64,000 nt of DNA from Plectosphaerella cucumerina (Eukaryota; Ascomycota; Sordariomycetes; Glomerellales; Plectosphaerellaceae). A program made the translations under genes and the position numbers. Below the pieces are notes generated by a model. It made no database searches, had not been told where the DNA came from, and worked only from the letters and a program-made list of their open reading frames with translations. Below, piece after piece: positions 1 to 9,995 of the stretch (position 1 is its first letter; every line of letters begins with the position of its first letter). The stretch covers positions 4,712,001-4,776,000 of the forward strand of contig JAGPXD010000001.1 in the NCBI GenBank assembly GCA_020746995.1, read 5' to 3'.

Positions 1-2
1 CA

Positions 3-254
3 TACCGACCCTTCTTCTCGGCATGGATCAAGGTCACGCTGTTCGTGCTCTCAGAGCAGGTCCATCACGAGTATAGCACAGCCAACGACCTCGGTGACAT
101 TGAGTCGGTCGACGCCCTCCTGCTTTCCAAGATGGTCGACGTGGTCTACCCACACCCAAACTCAGCACATACCACGCCCATGATCAGCCTGATCAAGCTG
201 CAGACCATCGCCAGCAAGATCAAGGACAACAGAGAACTGGGAAGGCACGCCTGA
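3..254 (+). CDS. 3' end of an unrecognised gene (5' part outside window)
   Basis: An open frame runs in from the window edge and stops with TGA at 252-254. It encodes about 83 residues beginning YRPFFSAWIKVT and ending near IKDNRELGRHA. The composition is protein-like: mixed hydrophobic and charged, no low complexity. A GTG inside it is not a credible start, so this is most likely the last exon, or part of it, of a plus-strand gene lying mostly to the left. I do not recognise the family. It could also be a chance open frame, because only one end is visible. Confidence 0.4.
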   Translation, partial: YRPFFSAWIKVTLFVLSEQVHHEYSTANDLGDIESVDALLLSKMVDVVYPHPNSAHTTPMISLIKLQTIASKIKDNRELGRHA

Positions 255-388
255 GGCGCACCAGGACCATAATGCAGTCCCTGCCTTATCACCTAGATGA
301 TGATCAAGCATGTACCTTCCCCTGATCTGTGTACAGGCTGCTATTCGTGCTTTCCTCACTACCGATCTTCTCCCCCTGGAAGCCTTCC

Positions 389-936
389 ATGACGTCGGCA
401 CCTTCCAAGTACCGTCCCGCCTCGTGCGTCGTTCCTTCTTTCGTAGATTCTCACGGAAGACCCACTCTCACCACGAATCTAGGTACGTATAATAAACTTC
501 TGTTTCTCCGGCACTTCGTCTTCTTCTCCCTCTTCTCTCCTTCGCCCACTACTAACTGTGAACAGAACCACCATTGCCCGCCGGCACCACCACCACCACC
601 ACCCCCAAGAAGAAGAAGAAGAAGAACAAGAAGAAGAAGAAGATGGACGAAGAAAACGTCCAAGAAGTTTTTGTGCGCCTCGCCGACGCCCTCGAGCGAA
701 TCGCCGTCGCCTTCGAGGAGATGGCCGAGGGCCAGATTGAGGCGAACCTTCGCCTCGAAGCGGTCGAGGAGACCGTCGTTGGGACCACCAAGTCCCGGGC
801 CCTCGGGCTGCTCACGCTCGTCGTGGGCATTTGCGGCGCCACTGCCTTCACTCGGCAGGGCCGGGCGGCCTGGCTCGCCATCCGGGATTTCCTGGTTTGG
901 CTCTTCTGGGCGGTCGTTGGGATTTGCCTCCCCTGA
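389..936 (+). CDS. small protein with Thr and Lys tracts and a hydrophobic C-terminus, two exons
   Basis: Proposed exons are 389-482 and 566-936. The intron 483-565 starts GTACGT, has a CTAAC branch site near 552 and ends ACAG. The join is in frame and gives about 154 residues. After a Ser/Thr/Pro-rich start come a poly-Thr and then a nearly pure poly-Lys run, both encoded by a CCA/AAG microsatellite. A helical, acidic stretch follows (MDEENVQEVFVRLADALERI, then more Glu). Two hydrophobic segments close the protein: one around ALGLLTLVVGICGATAF and one around FLVWLFWAVVGICLP. It could be a small membrane-associated protein with a coiled-coil part. If translation begins at the internal ATG at 643, the product is 97 residues without the tracts. 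I know no family; function is unknown. Confidence 0.45.
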
Positions 937-1506
937 TGATGCGGTTTTTTTCTGCTGGTTTTTTAGTATTTATTTTTCCAGCCCGGAGCGTGTCTCCTCC
1001 GGTTTTTTTTTATTCAACAATGAGTTCTGCTGCACACAATGCACCAAGTGATGACACGTTCTGGGTGATGTATGTTCTCGATTGCGGACGACCCCCCCTG
1101 GATAGATGCTACTCGCACACTGTGAGGTGCCCAGTAGTTCAACCACATCGATCTATCCCAGTGTCAGCACCAAATCCATCGAGGGATTCTCCTAATCTAG
1201 ATGATCGTGGTCGACTTACTCTACAGGACAATCTACCGTGTTGATTGATCTGGTGTATCGATTGATCTGCCTCGCTTGCCTATCTGCAGCGGTGAACGAT
1301 CTGCTACGCTGGTTGACCGGGGCGCTTGTCAATTTGCCCTGCGGCCCCTTGTGAAGGACAGGGGACTTTTGAAAATGCGTGCTGAAGCAACACACCTCGT
1401 TGTTCGGTCTGATGCAGTACCGCGAGCCCAATCTCTCAACCTAGGCAGCGAGGCGGTCATCCACGGCAGCATGTCCGTCCGACCCTGATGTCCGTGGCCC
1501 TGATGC
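937..1506. other. intergenic, no gene seen
   Basis: This stretch separates the small plus-strand gene from the converging APH-like gene. It has T-rich tracts just after 936, consistent with a 3' untranslated region. I see no conserved coding pattern. Confidence 0.5.
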
Positions 1507-2868
1507 CTACGCCACCTTTGAGAAGCGAGCGGTGCACTCGTCCTTGTACGCCCGCAGCTGTGTCATCTTGCTCGCCACGAAAGGCTCTATCATTTCAGAT
1601 GCCTCGTTCTCGAGAAGCCCGACACCAGCGCCTTCCTTGTGCAGCACGGCCCAGTAGACAACGTCGATCTCGAAACTCCTCCTGGCCGCATAGTCGAACC
1701 AGAACCGACCCGTCTTCCACGAATCGCGCATCCGGACAGACAGCGGTGGCCCGTCCAGACCCTGTGCCTCCTCCGCGGCTTCCATCGCCCGCAGGAACTG
1801 CTCCAACCTTGGCTCGTAGAACGCCTTGAAATCTTCCAGAGCATCTCGCTCTATCCACGACCCCGGGCTGGAGAGGAGCAGCCACCAGGGAGGGTCGTAT
1901 GAGAACTGCGCCGGCATCGCGTTTGTGTACTCGAGATCGAGCACTGCCGTGATTTGGAAGGTCTCCGAGTTGATGAGCATGTTGGATGGTCGCAGGTCGT
2001 CGCAGAAGGGGAGGAAGGGCCCGGCGTCGTCGATGCAGTATTGGGGGATGAGCTGAGCGAAGCGGTGGCGAGCGATGAACCGAGCTCGTGCGGCTTCCTC
2101 ATCGTCTGCGAGGTTGCGCTGGCAATCGAGCTGGGCCAGGTGCTCTTCTGCCAGGGACCACAGATAGCTGCTGGTGTGATCGAAAGTCGACGCTGAGAAG
2201 AGGTTGGGCGAGTAGTTCGCGACTGTGGCCAGCTCGTTCATGTTGTAAGTCAGCGGTCTATTGTCGACGGACCATCCGTCGCCATCCTGGGAAACGGCTC
2301 CGATGTGAGAGAAGGTGATACGGGAGAGCTGGAGAAGGTACTCGGCGATCTGAAGGTAGATAACGTCCAGCATCGAGTTGTCGATCCCAGCGTCCAGTAC
2401 CATGTTGCCTCGGTCGTAATCTGGCGCTGTCTGGAGAACCTCAGATAAAAGCATCCCCTCGACGAAGTCCATGATAATAAAAGGCCCTAGCTGCCGCGGG
2501 CTCTCGGCGGTCAGGCCCCAGCCGTGTACGTGAGGGATGGGGATCGTGGTGTTCCGTCGAAGACATTCCATAGCCTGCACCTCGTTGGTCACTTTTTCGT
2601 CCCTGATGGCCGTAGCTGTATGTCCCGGCTTTGGAAAGCGGATGATGACATCCGGGCCGCTGTCATCGAATCGGTATCGGAAGCAGAAGTTGAAGGAGCC
2701 CTTCAGAAACCCAATGTACTCCGTCACTCTGCCTGGGCGGTGAGAAGCGACGAATGCTGCCAGCTCGACCTTGGCGTCAAACACCTTGCTCAGCCAGGCT
2801 CTGCATTCATCGTCGCCATTGGTCTCCTCGATCTCATCGAAATACGTCTTGAGGGAGGATACCTTCAT
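1507..2868 (-). CDS. APH/choline-kinase-fold phosphotransferase family protein
   Basis: A single exon of 453 residues; the ATG at 2868 is chosen over one 17 codons upstream because the MKVSSL... start reads like the family. The fold is that of fungal aminoglycoside-phosphotransferase-like proteins. The N-lobe has GSFNFCFRYRF and a VIIRFPKPG strand. A conserved hinge reads FIIMDFVEGMLL. The catalytic loop is FCDDLRPSNMLIN, a variant of the family H-x-D-x-x-x-x-N motif with Cys-Asp in place of His-Gly. The metal-binding segment is AVLDLEYTNAMP. Such proteins phosphorylate unknown small molecules, and many are orphan enzymes. It converges on the small gene to its left. The family call is firm; the substrate is unknown and antibiotic resistance should not be inferred. 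Confidence 0.8.
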   Translation of the reverse strand: MKVSSLKTYFDEIEETNGDDECRAWLSKVFDAKVELAAFVASHRPGRVTEYIGFLKGSFNFCFRYRFDDSGPDVIIRFPKPGHTATAIRDEKVTNEVQAMECLRRNTTIPIPHVHGWGLTAESPRQLGPFIIMDFVEGMLLSEVLQTAPDYDRGNMVLDAGIDNSMLDVIYLQIAEYLLQLSRITFSHIGAVSQDGDGWSVDNRPLTYNMNELATVANYSPNLFSASTFDHTSSYLWSLAEEHLAQLDCQRNLADDEEAARARFIARHRFAQLIPQYCIDDAGPFLPFCDDLRPSNMLINSETFQITAVLDLEYTNAMPAQFSYDPPWWLLLSSPGSWIERDALEDFKAFYEPRLEQFLRAMEAAEEAQGLDGPPLSVRMRDSWKTGRFWFDYAARRSFEIDVVYWAVLHKEGAGVGLLENEASEMIEPFVASKMTQLRAYKDECTARFSKVA

Positions 2869-3146
2869 TTGGTGAGTTACCGAGAGGATGACCACCAGTT
2901 GAGGAGAGACCTGTGACAAGAAGTACAGCTAGGGTCACAGCTACTGGGCTGCATCATGCCAGTGGCTGCAGCAAATCGGCCTTTCGCAACATCCCAACAG
3001 AGCCCCTGACAGACCCATGCAGAACTCAGTGACAACCTTCACACCCAAGGGAGATGACCAAACACCAGCCCCGTCAAGATCAAAGTTCGTATATATGCTG
3101 GCTGTCTAGCAATCGCTATCATCGAAACAACATCCCCCGTGCTCCC
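2869..3146. other. promoter of the APH-like gene and 3' flank of the patatin gene
   Basis: Both neighbours are on the minus strand, so this holds the start region of the APH-like gene and the downstream flank of the lipase gene. No coding pattern or clear regulatory motif was seen. Confidence 0.4.
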
Positions 3147-5091
3147 CTACTTCTTGCTCCCGTTCGACCGCTCCCGCTGCAGCGCCACTGCGGCAGCGGT
3201 AGAGGCCTTCCGGCGCAGCTCACCAGCCTTGAGGCGGCGTACTTTCTGATAGGAGCGGTCAAGCTCATTTTCGACGGCGCATCGAATGCGCAGGGCCGCG
3301 ACAGCAGGCCACACGCTGCGCTCGCCGCGCTTGATCCAGTAGTCGAGCGTCTCTCGCGTTGGCGTCTCGAGCAGCCGCACAAAGTCGGCGGCCGTTACTT
3401 CGGGCACTAGCGTCATGGCGGCGCCGGGGACGCGCTCGTCGACGAGGAAGCGCCGAATGCTGGCGGGCAGGACTTGCAGCGTGTCGAGCTGGCGTAGGCG
3501 GTGGCGCAGCTCGAGGCCGACCATGCGCACGAGGAAGGCAGTGATGGAGGTAGTTTTCGATCGCGTTTCCATCAGCGACGGGCCGTGCATGTCGCTTTGC
3601 AGGAAAGGGATTAGGTATGGCCGTGCTTGTGAGACGATGAAGTGGTTGACGTTGAAGAGCTCGGCAATGCGGAGCAGGGGTGATTCGCGGTCAGAGTACG
3701 ACACGTGCGTCCAATGCCGGAAGTCGATTGTGTTGGCTGGAGCCCACGGCACGATGTTGCCGTGGGCATCTTTGCAGAGCACCGTTGTTTCGCGGTGTCC
3801 GTATAAGCTGGCCGACGAGGCGTTTGATGCCACTGCCGCCGTCCAAATGAGCTGTTGGAACACGCCATTAGCACAAGAACCTTTTCCGTCTGAGGGAAGT
3901 AACCTACCACGTTGGGTGCCGTCAGGTAATTCAGCAGCGTCGGCACGCCGCCCTGACCAGCCGTGGCCACGGTGATGTTGAGCACCCGCTTGCTCCGGTT
4001 ATATGCCTCCTCAAAGGTGAGATCGCCAACGTTGGCACGCACGCAGTTCTCGAGCACCTTGACGTCGAGGAAGTAGCCCTCTGTCCAGAAGCGCTTTGTC
4101 CGGCGTACGAGGGTGCTCCAGCGTGAGACGAGGGTCTGGCTATCGCCAGGGCCGTCGGTATCGGCTTTCACGCCAGCCTTGCCCACGGAGAAGGCACTCA
4201 GGTCGATTCCATCCCCCTTAAGGACGGCCGGTAGCTCCTCCTCTGTGTGGATGGCGACGAGGGCGGCGATGAGGGCTCCTGTGGCGGTGCCAGTAATGAT
4301 CCGCGGTAGCAGGCCCCGCAGGAACAGGGCCTTGACGACGCCAAGGTGACAGAGGCCGAAGATGGCGCCGCCCTGAAGGACAAGGGTGCTACGCCCAAAG
4401 GCCTGGCGCGTGTCGTGGATGAAGTCAAGCTTGGTCTGGTTCGTCAGGGTAGTCGCGGCGCCGCCGGTGCCCGAGGCGGTGCCGGGTCTGCCATCCTTGG
4501 TCTTGCCGCCACTGCTCTGGAATTGGAAGGCGCTGAAGCTCTGGGCGCTGCCGTCGAGGGGCGGCGTTGTCGGAAGGGCGCTGACATCTTCTACAGCCTC
4601 GGCGACCTGGGTAACGTATTCCTCGATCAGGTACTTTGTTCCGGCGAAGGAGCGGTTGAAGAGCTTTGGAGAAGAAATGTTGCCCAGGTTGCGAACGAGG
4701 CCGGAGCGGAGGAGGTTGACGAGCTGGTGGATATTCGACTCGTCGCGAGCCTCGATAAGCGAGTTGAGGCGCTCGTTGATGAGGCGGTAGTCGTAGTATT
4801 TCGACGTGGGGTTATTCCGCCACAAGTCTAGGCCCAGCAGGTTGTCGAGATGCAGGGCGGCTTCTTCCCAGTCCTCAAAGGCGTCTGCGTTGTGGAGGAG
4901 GTCGAGCCATAGCTCGACGGGTGTCTTGCGGTTGTACCATTCGAGGAGTTTCTGCAGCATGACGGCGGCGACATCAGCATGGCTGTCGTGCCCGGGGGAG
5001 TAGGAAGGGGATTGGAGGGACAAACGCGATGCCAGAAGAAGACGACGTCGACAATCACTTGCCAGAGTGCAAGCAGCGGTCCTACCCCCAT
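3147..5091 (-). CDS. patatin-like phospholipase/lipase domain protein (frame break near N-terminus)
   Basis: Exons are 3908-5091 and 3147-3851 with an intron 3852-3907 (GTAGGT...ACAG) that restores APNV-LIWTAAV. After a hydrophobic segment (LLALWQVIVDVVFFWHRV) comes the fungal TGL/SDP1-type helical domain (WEEAALHLDNLLGLDLWR), then the patatin core: LVLQGGAIFGLCHLGVVKAL, a nucleophile elbow reading GTATG, and NVNHFIVSQARP after the presumed catalytic Asp in SYSDRESP. Relatives are lipid-droplet triacylglycerol lipases or phospholipases. The hydrophobic segment and the main frame are offset by one base; adding one C to the C5 run (G run at 4994-4998 on the plus strand) rejoins them and gives 629 residues. 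Without that, translation would have to start from a downstream in-frame ATG. The true 5' end is uncertain, because the frame upstream of 5091 stays open to about 5370 without another ATG. Confidence 0.85.
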
Positions 5092-5966
5092 GATGGCGTC
5101 CGGGCCGGGGTCGGCACCATTGGCGGGGGCTTCCGAGGTGCTAGCGACGGCGTGATGGGCAGCAGGGGTTGTCGTCGTGCGGGTGGGTGTCGGGACGGCA
5201 GAGCGCGAGGGCGAGGGCGAGCTTGAGGGCGATGACGAGAAGCGAGGGTGGAGGTGGAGGTGGTGGTGGCCTCGAGGGGCCGAGGGATGTCGTCGGGTCG
5301 GACCTTGGTGCGAGGTCGGTGGAGGGTGACGTCCATTCCAGACGGGTCCGGATGGGAGGTGCTAGGCTGAGCTTAGCAGCTGATGACCTGGCGCAGTGTT
5401 GAGTGGCCGTCGAGGAAGCTCCGGAGCCCCGCCCCAACTGAAGACAGTGGCACTTTTCGATTCCCCAGCTTTCAAGTTGGGGTGCAGCACCACGGCGAGA
5501 GCTGCAGGCATGTGACAGAGAGACGGTGGACACCAACCAAGACTCCGAGTCAACCCACCACGACACGACCCCTGTACAGCACGCACCCACACACAGGGGG
5601 AGCCAATCCACGGTGCTTGTTGTGGCCCTGGTCAGATCAACATCCCACGAGGGGACCAGTTTCCATGTGAGAGTGACTCGTCAGATGCTGCTGCAAGACT
5701 GGTCCGTATTATGTATTGTTGTCCCGATGAACTGCTCAGATCCTGGTCCTCAACATCAGAGTGCAAAAAACAATCAATCATCGCTGGTATTCCTGGGCTT
5801 TTTCCTCTGTGCTTCTACAAGTCTGGCCTGCGCCGTCCCTTTCTGCATGCCTTTCCCATATTTATACAAGGTCCATCCCATCTTAGTCAGAGTCGGTGAC
5901 CACGGCCTTGCTGAGCATCTTCCTCGTTCTCGTGCTCGTCCTTGTCGATCTCCGGCGTGTGGGCTT
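5092..5966. other. region between patatin gene start and LEO1 end
   Basis: It probably holds the promoter and 5' leader of the patatin-like gene. The frame of its hydrophobic N-terminus stays open upstream to about 5370, so part may be coding through an undetected 5' exon. Nothing else was recognised. Confidence 0.35.
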
Positions 5967-7242
5967 CTAATCCTCATCTTCGTCGTCGTCAATGACCTGG
6001 CGTCGCTGCCTCGACCTGCCCTGACCCGTCTCGTCATCGTCGTCATCCGCATCAGGGGTCCTCTGGCGCTTGCGACGCGGCAGCTCGTCCTCGTCGTCGA
6101 GCTCCTCTTCCTCTTCCTCCTCCTCCTCGACCTCGTCACTGTTCTCATCATCGCTGGGCGCGATGAAGTCGTCCTGTAGGTCGTAGTCGTCGCCGGCGCG
6201 CCGCGCACCCGAAGGCAGGTCGTCGTCTGAATCGTACTCAGGGCGCCTCCTCTTGGGCTTGCCACCACCCGCCGCTCTCTTGCGCGAGCCGCCCGCGCGC
6301 CGACCGCCCTCCAGATCAGTAAGCGAGAGACCGGTGGCGGCGGCGCCTCGCGGGTACCGTTGTGCGCCGTCCATCTTGGCCGCCTGTGTCTCGCGGCGCC
6401 GCTGCGCCTTCATGCGCTCCTTCTCAGCCTGCTCTGCCTCCCTCTTGCGTTGCTCGGGGTCGTGCATCGTCTTGATGATCATGTCGCCCTCATGGCCTCC
6501 GCGGGACGCCGCCTGCATCCGCTCCGCAAGCTTGGCAAGCGCGTCATCTGCAACATCCTTGCCAGGGCGCACGCTGTACTGCTCGTGGATGTGGCCCACC
6601 ATCATATAGTGGTTGCTGTTGAGATCCGCAGCCGCAGCGTAGTAGTGTGCGTCCTGCAGCTCTTGGTATGGCTTGTCGCCCGATGGCGCAAGCGTCTTTG
6701 TGTTGACCTCGAAGTGTTGGTCGCCGACGGAGATGGTCACGCTGCCGTCGCTCCACCGGTGGATCATGGTGTTTCCCTGAAGCTGTCCGTTGACGCCATC
6801 CTTGCGCACGCGCACCTCGACTTTTGGGTTGTCCGATTTGGCGTTTTCAACGTCTTGGTCGGTGGGCTCGAATGTGTCCCGGTCGTACAGCGTGGGAAGG
6901 ACGCGCATGAACTTGGGTACTCGGAAAGCGCGCAGCTGTCGAGGGTCAGTATGAGCGCACATGTATTCGTAGGAATTGACGTACCGTGCCGTCCGTGGCC
7001 TTGGGAATTCTGTGCCGATGAACTTCGACCGATTCGATAACGCGGTCCTCATGGAACGCGCCGGCCTGGTCTCCCTGATCATCGTCGTCGCCAAAGGTAT
7101 CGCCGTAGGCGCGGGTCCTGTCGCCCTCATCATCGGAGCCGGCCTCCTTATCGCTTCCAGGGAGAATCTCGCCGACGTCAGACTCGCCGAAGAGGTCGTC
7201 GCCGTCCTCGGGCATCTCGACGAGATCTTCAGAATCCGACAT
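5967..7242 (-). CDS. LEO1: RNA polymerase-associated protein LEO1 (Paf1 complex)
   Basis: Exons 6985-7242 and 5967-6935 with intron 6936-6984 (GTACGT...ACAG, 49 bp) give 408 residues. The join creates PKATDGTLRAFRVPKFMRV, the entry to the Leo1 core domain. The N-terminus is acidic (SDSEDLVEMPEDGDDL). The core continues through TMIHRWSDGSVTISVGDQHF and HYMMVGHIHEQYSV. The tail is rich in Arg/Lys then Asp/Glu, including runs of Glu, as in Leo1 proteins. Leo1 pairs with Paf1 in the nuclear Paf1 complex, which travels with RNA polymerase II and supports H2B ubiquitination and H3K4/K36 methylation. It is divergently paired with the MOB2-like gene over an 850 bp spacer. Confidence 0.93.
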
Positions 7243-8088
7243 TGTAGCGTTTGCTGAGGGAGGAATTGAGGGTTTCGGTCGGGTTTAGGCAAAAATCTGG
7301 TCCGACAATTCTTCAAGCAGAATTAACAAGAGGAGAGAGAATCAAATCGGGGGTTGGTCGGTGTAGAGGTCGCCGCGTTTTGGCAGGAGCGTCAGGTACC
7401 TGAGGTTGAATCCGCGAGGCTCAAACCTGAGGAAGGAGCGCAGCAAAACCGAGCTGTCGCGCTGGCTGAGCAGGAAGGTCCACTTTACCTCACCTCGCGA
7501 GGCTGTCGCACGGACCACATGATTGACCGCCCAGGTACCACGGCAAGCATCAAGCAAGCCACCTCGCGTCGACATGCCCTCCCTCCAGCCAGAGACTCTC
7601 ATTTGTATCATGTGATTATATCTTCCCGAAGTAGAGCTATCCGAGGCCATTTTCAGACAGATATCAGCATCGTCATCCCACGTAGACATTCCAGAACTCT
7701 GCCGTGAAAAGAATCGAGCTTGGCCCGTGCGGCCAGATACATGCCAACATCGTGAGGAAGCCACGCCATCCCCTATCCAGCTTAGCGTCAATCGGCCGAC
7801 CGAATTCACTGCCTCCGAGTCCTGTCAACGCGGGTCAAGTCACGCCAAGTTGTAACCTCACTCACCACGCCCTTCTACCGCCCCCTTTTCTTCAATCGTC
7901 ACCCCTCACTCACAACCACCGCTGGCCTCGTGAGCGCTTGGCAACCCTGGCGGAACATATCGGCTTCTGTCCATCTCACCCGCGACTCAAGAAGCATCCG
8001 AAGAGCGGCCTCACGCTTGGGCAGCACTCTCCAGTCTATCGATAACCCCTCAGTCGCCCCCTCGGGAGTGGCAGCCGTTCACCGACCA
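7243..8088. promoter_or_regulatory. divergent intergenic region of LEO1 and the MOB2-like gene
   Basis: The two start codons lie about 850 bp apart on opposite strands, so both promoters must be here. Open frames inside, such as 7342-7809 on the minus strand, lack family features. I see no recognised factor site. Confidence 0.5.
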
Positions 8089-9995
8089 TGTCCAACCTCT
8101 TTTCAGGAATGTGAGTACCACCATTCTTTGGCAGCGCCGCAGTCTGTTTTTTGTTGCTTGCATATTCTGGCCTGTCTGCTCGGCCTTTGCCTCGACATTT
8201 GCGACTGCCATTTTCATCCTTTCGGCCCAAAAAGGACAAATGGCATCGCGTGCCTGATGCCCGATTTGGGTGTTAGTGCTGGATGGACAGAAGTCATGAT
8301 ATCTGCACCAGAACGAGTCAGCCAAAGGAACATCTCGATATGGCAGGACGCCTTCGAAACTCGATCACCACCACACCGGCATTCTTCGAAAGAGACAAGT
8401 CCACTACCTCTTGTGGTGTTGTGGCATCTCATGCTGGACGTCGACATGTCATCGACACAAGTTTGACGATGGCATGTGGTCCTGTGGGTGGTCAGGTGAT
8501 CGACGACTCAGCGAGACTTGCGGCACCCACTTGTGCCCTGTGGAAGTCCACGGTTCTCGAGGCTGCGATGCGAGGCTGCGAGGACGACATGTGCTTGCCT
8601 TCCCCGAGCCCTTTTAACCCTAGCCTCTTTTCATCCCTTCCCCAAGTTTCCACTCATTACTCTCGGCGTTCCCCTTGACCGCCCACTCATCTTCATTTCC
8701 ATGGGCATTCTTGATCTTCCCTTTCTCTTGTCCGACTGGGCTGAAGTCACCCTGGGCTCCCACATCTACCAGTTCATCGGCCTAGGCATCTGCCTCTTCG
8801 CAGTCCTTTTGGACATATTCTTCGTCTTGTGGTTCCTATGGCTGATCAGACCCCAAACAGCAACGCGCGCTTCCGCAGCGGTGGCTCGCAGAAGCCCGTT
8901 CCCCCGCCGCTGAACAAGAGCCCGACTCCCTCGAGCTCCGGCGGCCTTCCGGCTTCACCAACAGTCTCTCACGGCAGCCAGTCGTCCTCGAGCCTGGCCC
9001 CCAAGATCCCGCCCCTGCCCAGCTCGCCATCCTTCGCCCAGACCATCGGCGCCGAGGAGACAACCGGCCGCGCCCCTACCGGCGATGACTACCTCAACTC
9101 TTACCACCTGCCCCGCCCTCTGCCCGTCTGGCTCAACTCCAACTATGCAAAGCACATTGTCAAGGGCAACTTCATGACCCTCAGCGCCCGGCCCAAGACC
9201 GTCGATCCCGCCGAGTGGATCGCTCATCAGGGTAAGATGTCTCTCGACTAATCTTGGAAGCGTCCGCAGATGTCTAACTTCGAAGTAGTCGTCGAGCACT
9301 ACCGTAACCTGTGGAACTTTGTCAGGGTCATCCACGAGAAGGAAGACGATGGCACCACCATCTGCAACGCCACCACATGCCCCAAGATGTCGGCCGGAGT
9401 GTACGTTCCTCCTGTCCCCTCCACCTCACACACCACTAACCCACCCCAGCAACCACTCCTTCACCTGGCTCAACAGCCGCCGCGAGCCCGTCGAGCTGCC
9501 CGCCTCCGAGTACATCACTCTGATGCAGCGCTGGATTTCGGGCAAGATCGACGACCTCGCCATCTTCCCCACCGAGGCCTCGGGTGTCTCCTTCGCCCAC
9601 AACCCCGCCGTCACCAACACGCCCCTCTCCCAGCTTTCCAGCCCCGGCGGCGAGCCCGACTGGATCGGCAAGCGCTCCGGCTTCCCCAAGAACTTCATCG
9701 ACGTCTGCCAGACAATCTTCCGCCAGATGTTCCGCGTCTACTCCCACCTCTACTGGGCTCACTTCATCGACCCCTTCTACCACATCAACCTCGAGAAGCA
9801 GCTCAACAGCTGCTTCTCCCACTTTGTCCTGACCGCCACCGCCCTCGACCTCCTCAAGCCCGCCGAGCTGGAGCCCATGCAGCCCCTCATCGACCTCTGG
9901 GCCGCCAACGGCACCTTTCCCCCGAGAGCAAGGCCTACGAGTACGCCAACGTCAAGGCCGGCGAGAGGCTCCTCCAGCTGGCCGGCGTCGCTTAG
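8089..9995 (+). CDS. MOB2-type NDR-kinase activator (C-terminal frame break)
   Basis: Exons are 8089-8111, 8861-9231, 9289-9400 and 9450-9995. Introns are 8112-8860 (749 bp, unusually long here), 9232-9288 and 9401-9449, all GT-AG. The first join gives MSNLFSGINARFRSGG. The Mob/phocein domain includes VKGNFMTLSARPKTVDPAEW, then CNATTCPKMSAG with the two Cys of the zinc site, NHSFTWLNS and FRQMFRVYSHLYWAHF with the zinc His pair nearby. The two segments CQTIFRQMFRVYSHLYW and LNSCFSHFVL are typical of Mob2, which binds Cbk1/Orb6/COT-1 kinases in polarity and septation. After NGTFPP the frame breaks at C9919-9923. One added C continues ESKAYEYANVKAGERLLQLA to the TAG at 9995 (350 residues); as written, translation reads to 10140. 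Confidence 0.88.

Noticed and set aside
1507..2868. Antibiotic-resistance gene
   Set aside because: The APH fold is widespread in fungi with unrelated or unknown substrates, and the catalytic loop is a divergent variant; nothing here points to drug resistance.
4995..5037. A 43-base intron that would explain the patatin frame break
   Set aside because: GT and AG ends exist (GTTTGT...ACAG), but the join does not restore the lipase frame, the length is below the usual minimum and no branch site is seen.
7342..7809. 155-codon minus-strand frame between LEO1 and the MOB2-like gene
   Set aside because: No family pattern, and it fills the space needed for two divergent promoters; transcript data could revive it.
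8112..8860. Separate gene inside the first MOB2 intron
   Set aside because: Frames such as 8283-8678 lack domains, while the flanking 23-base first exon and the exon at 8861 join in frame with good GT-AG ends.
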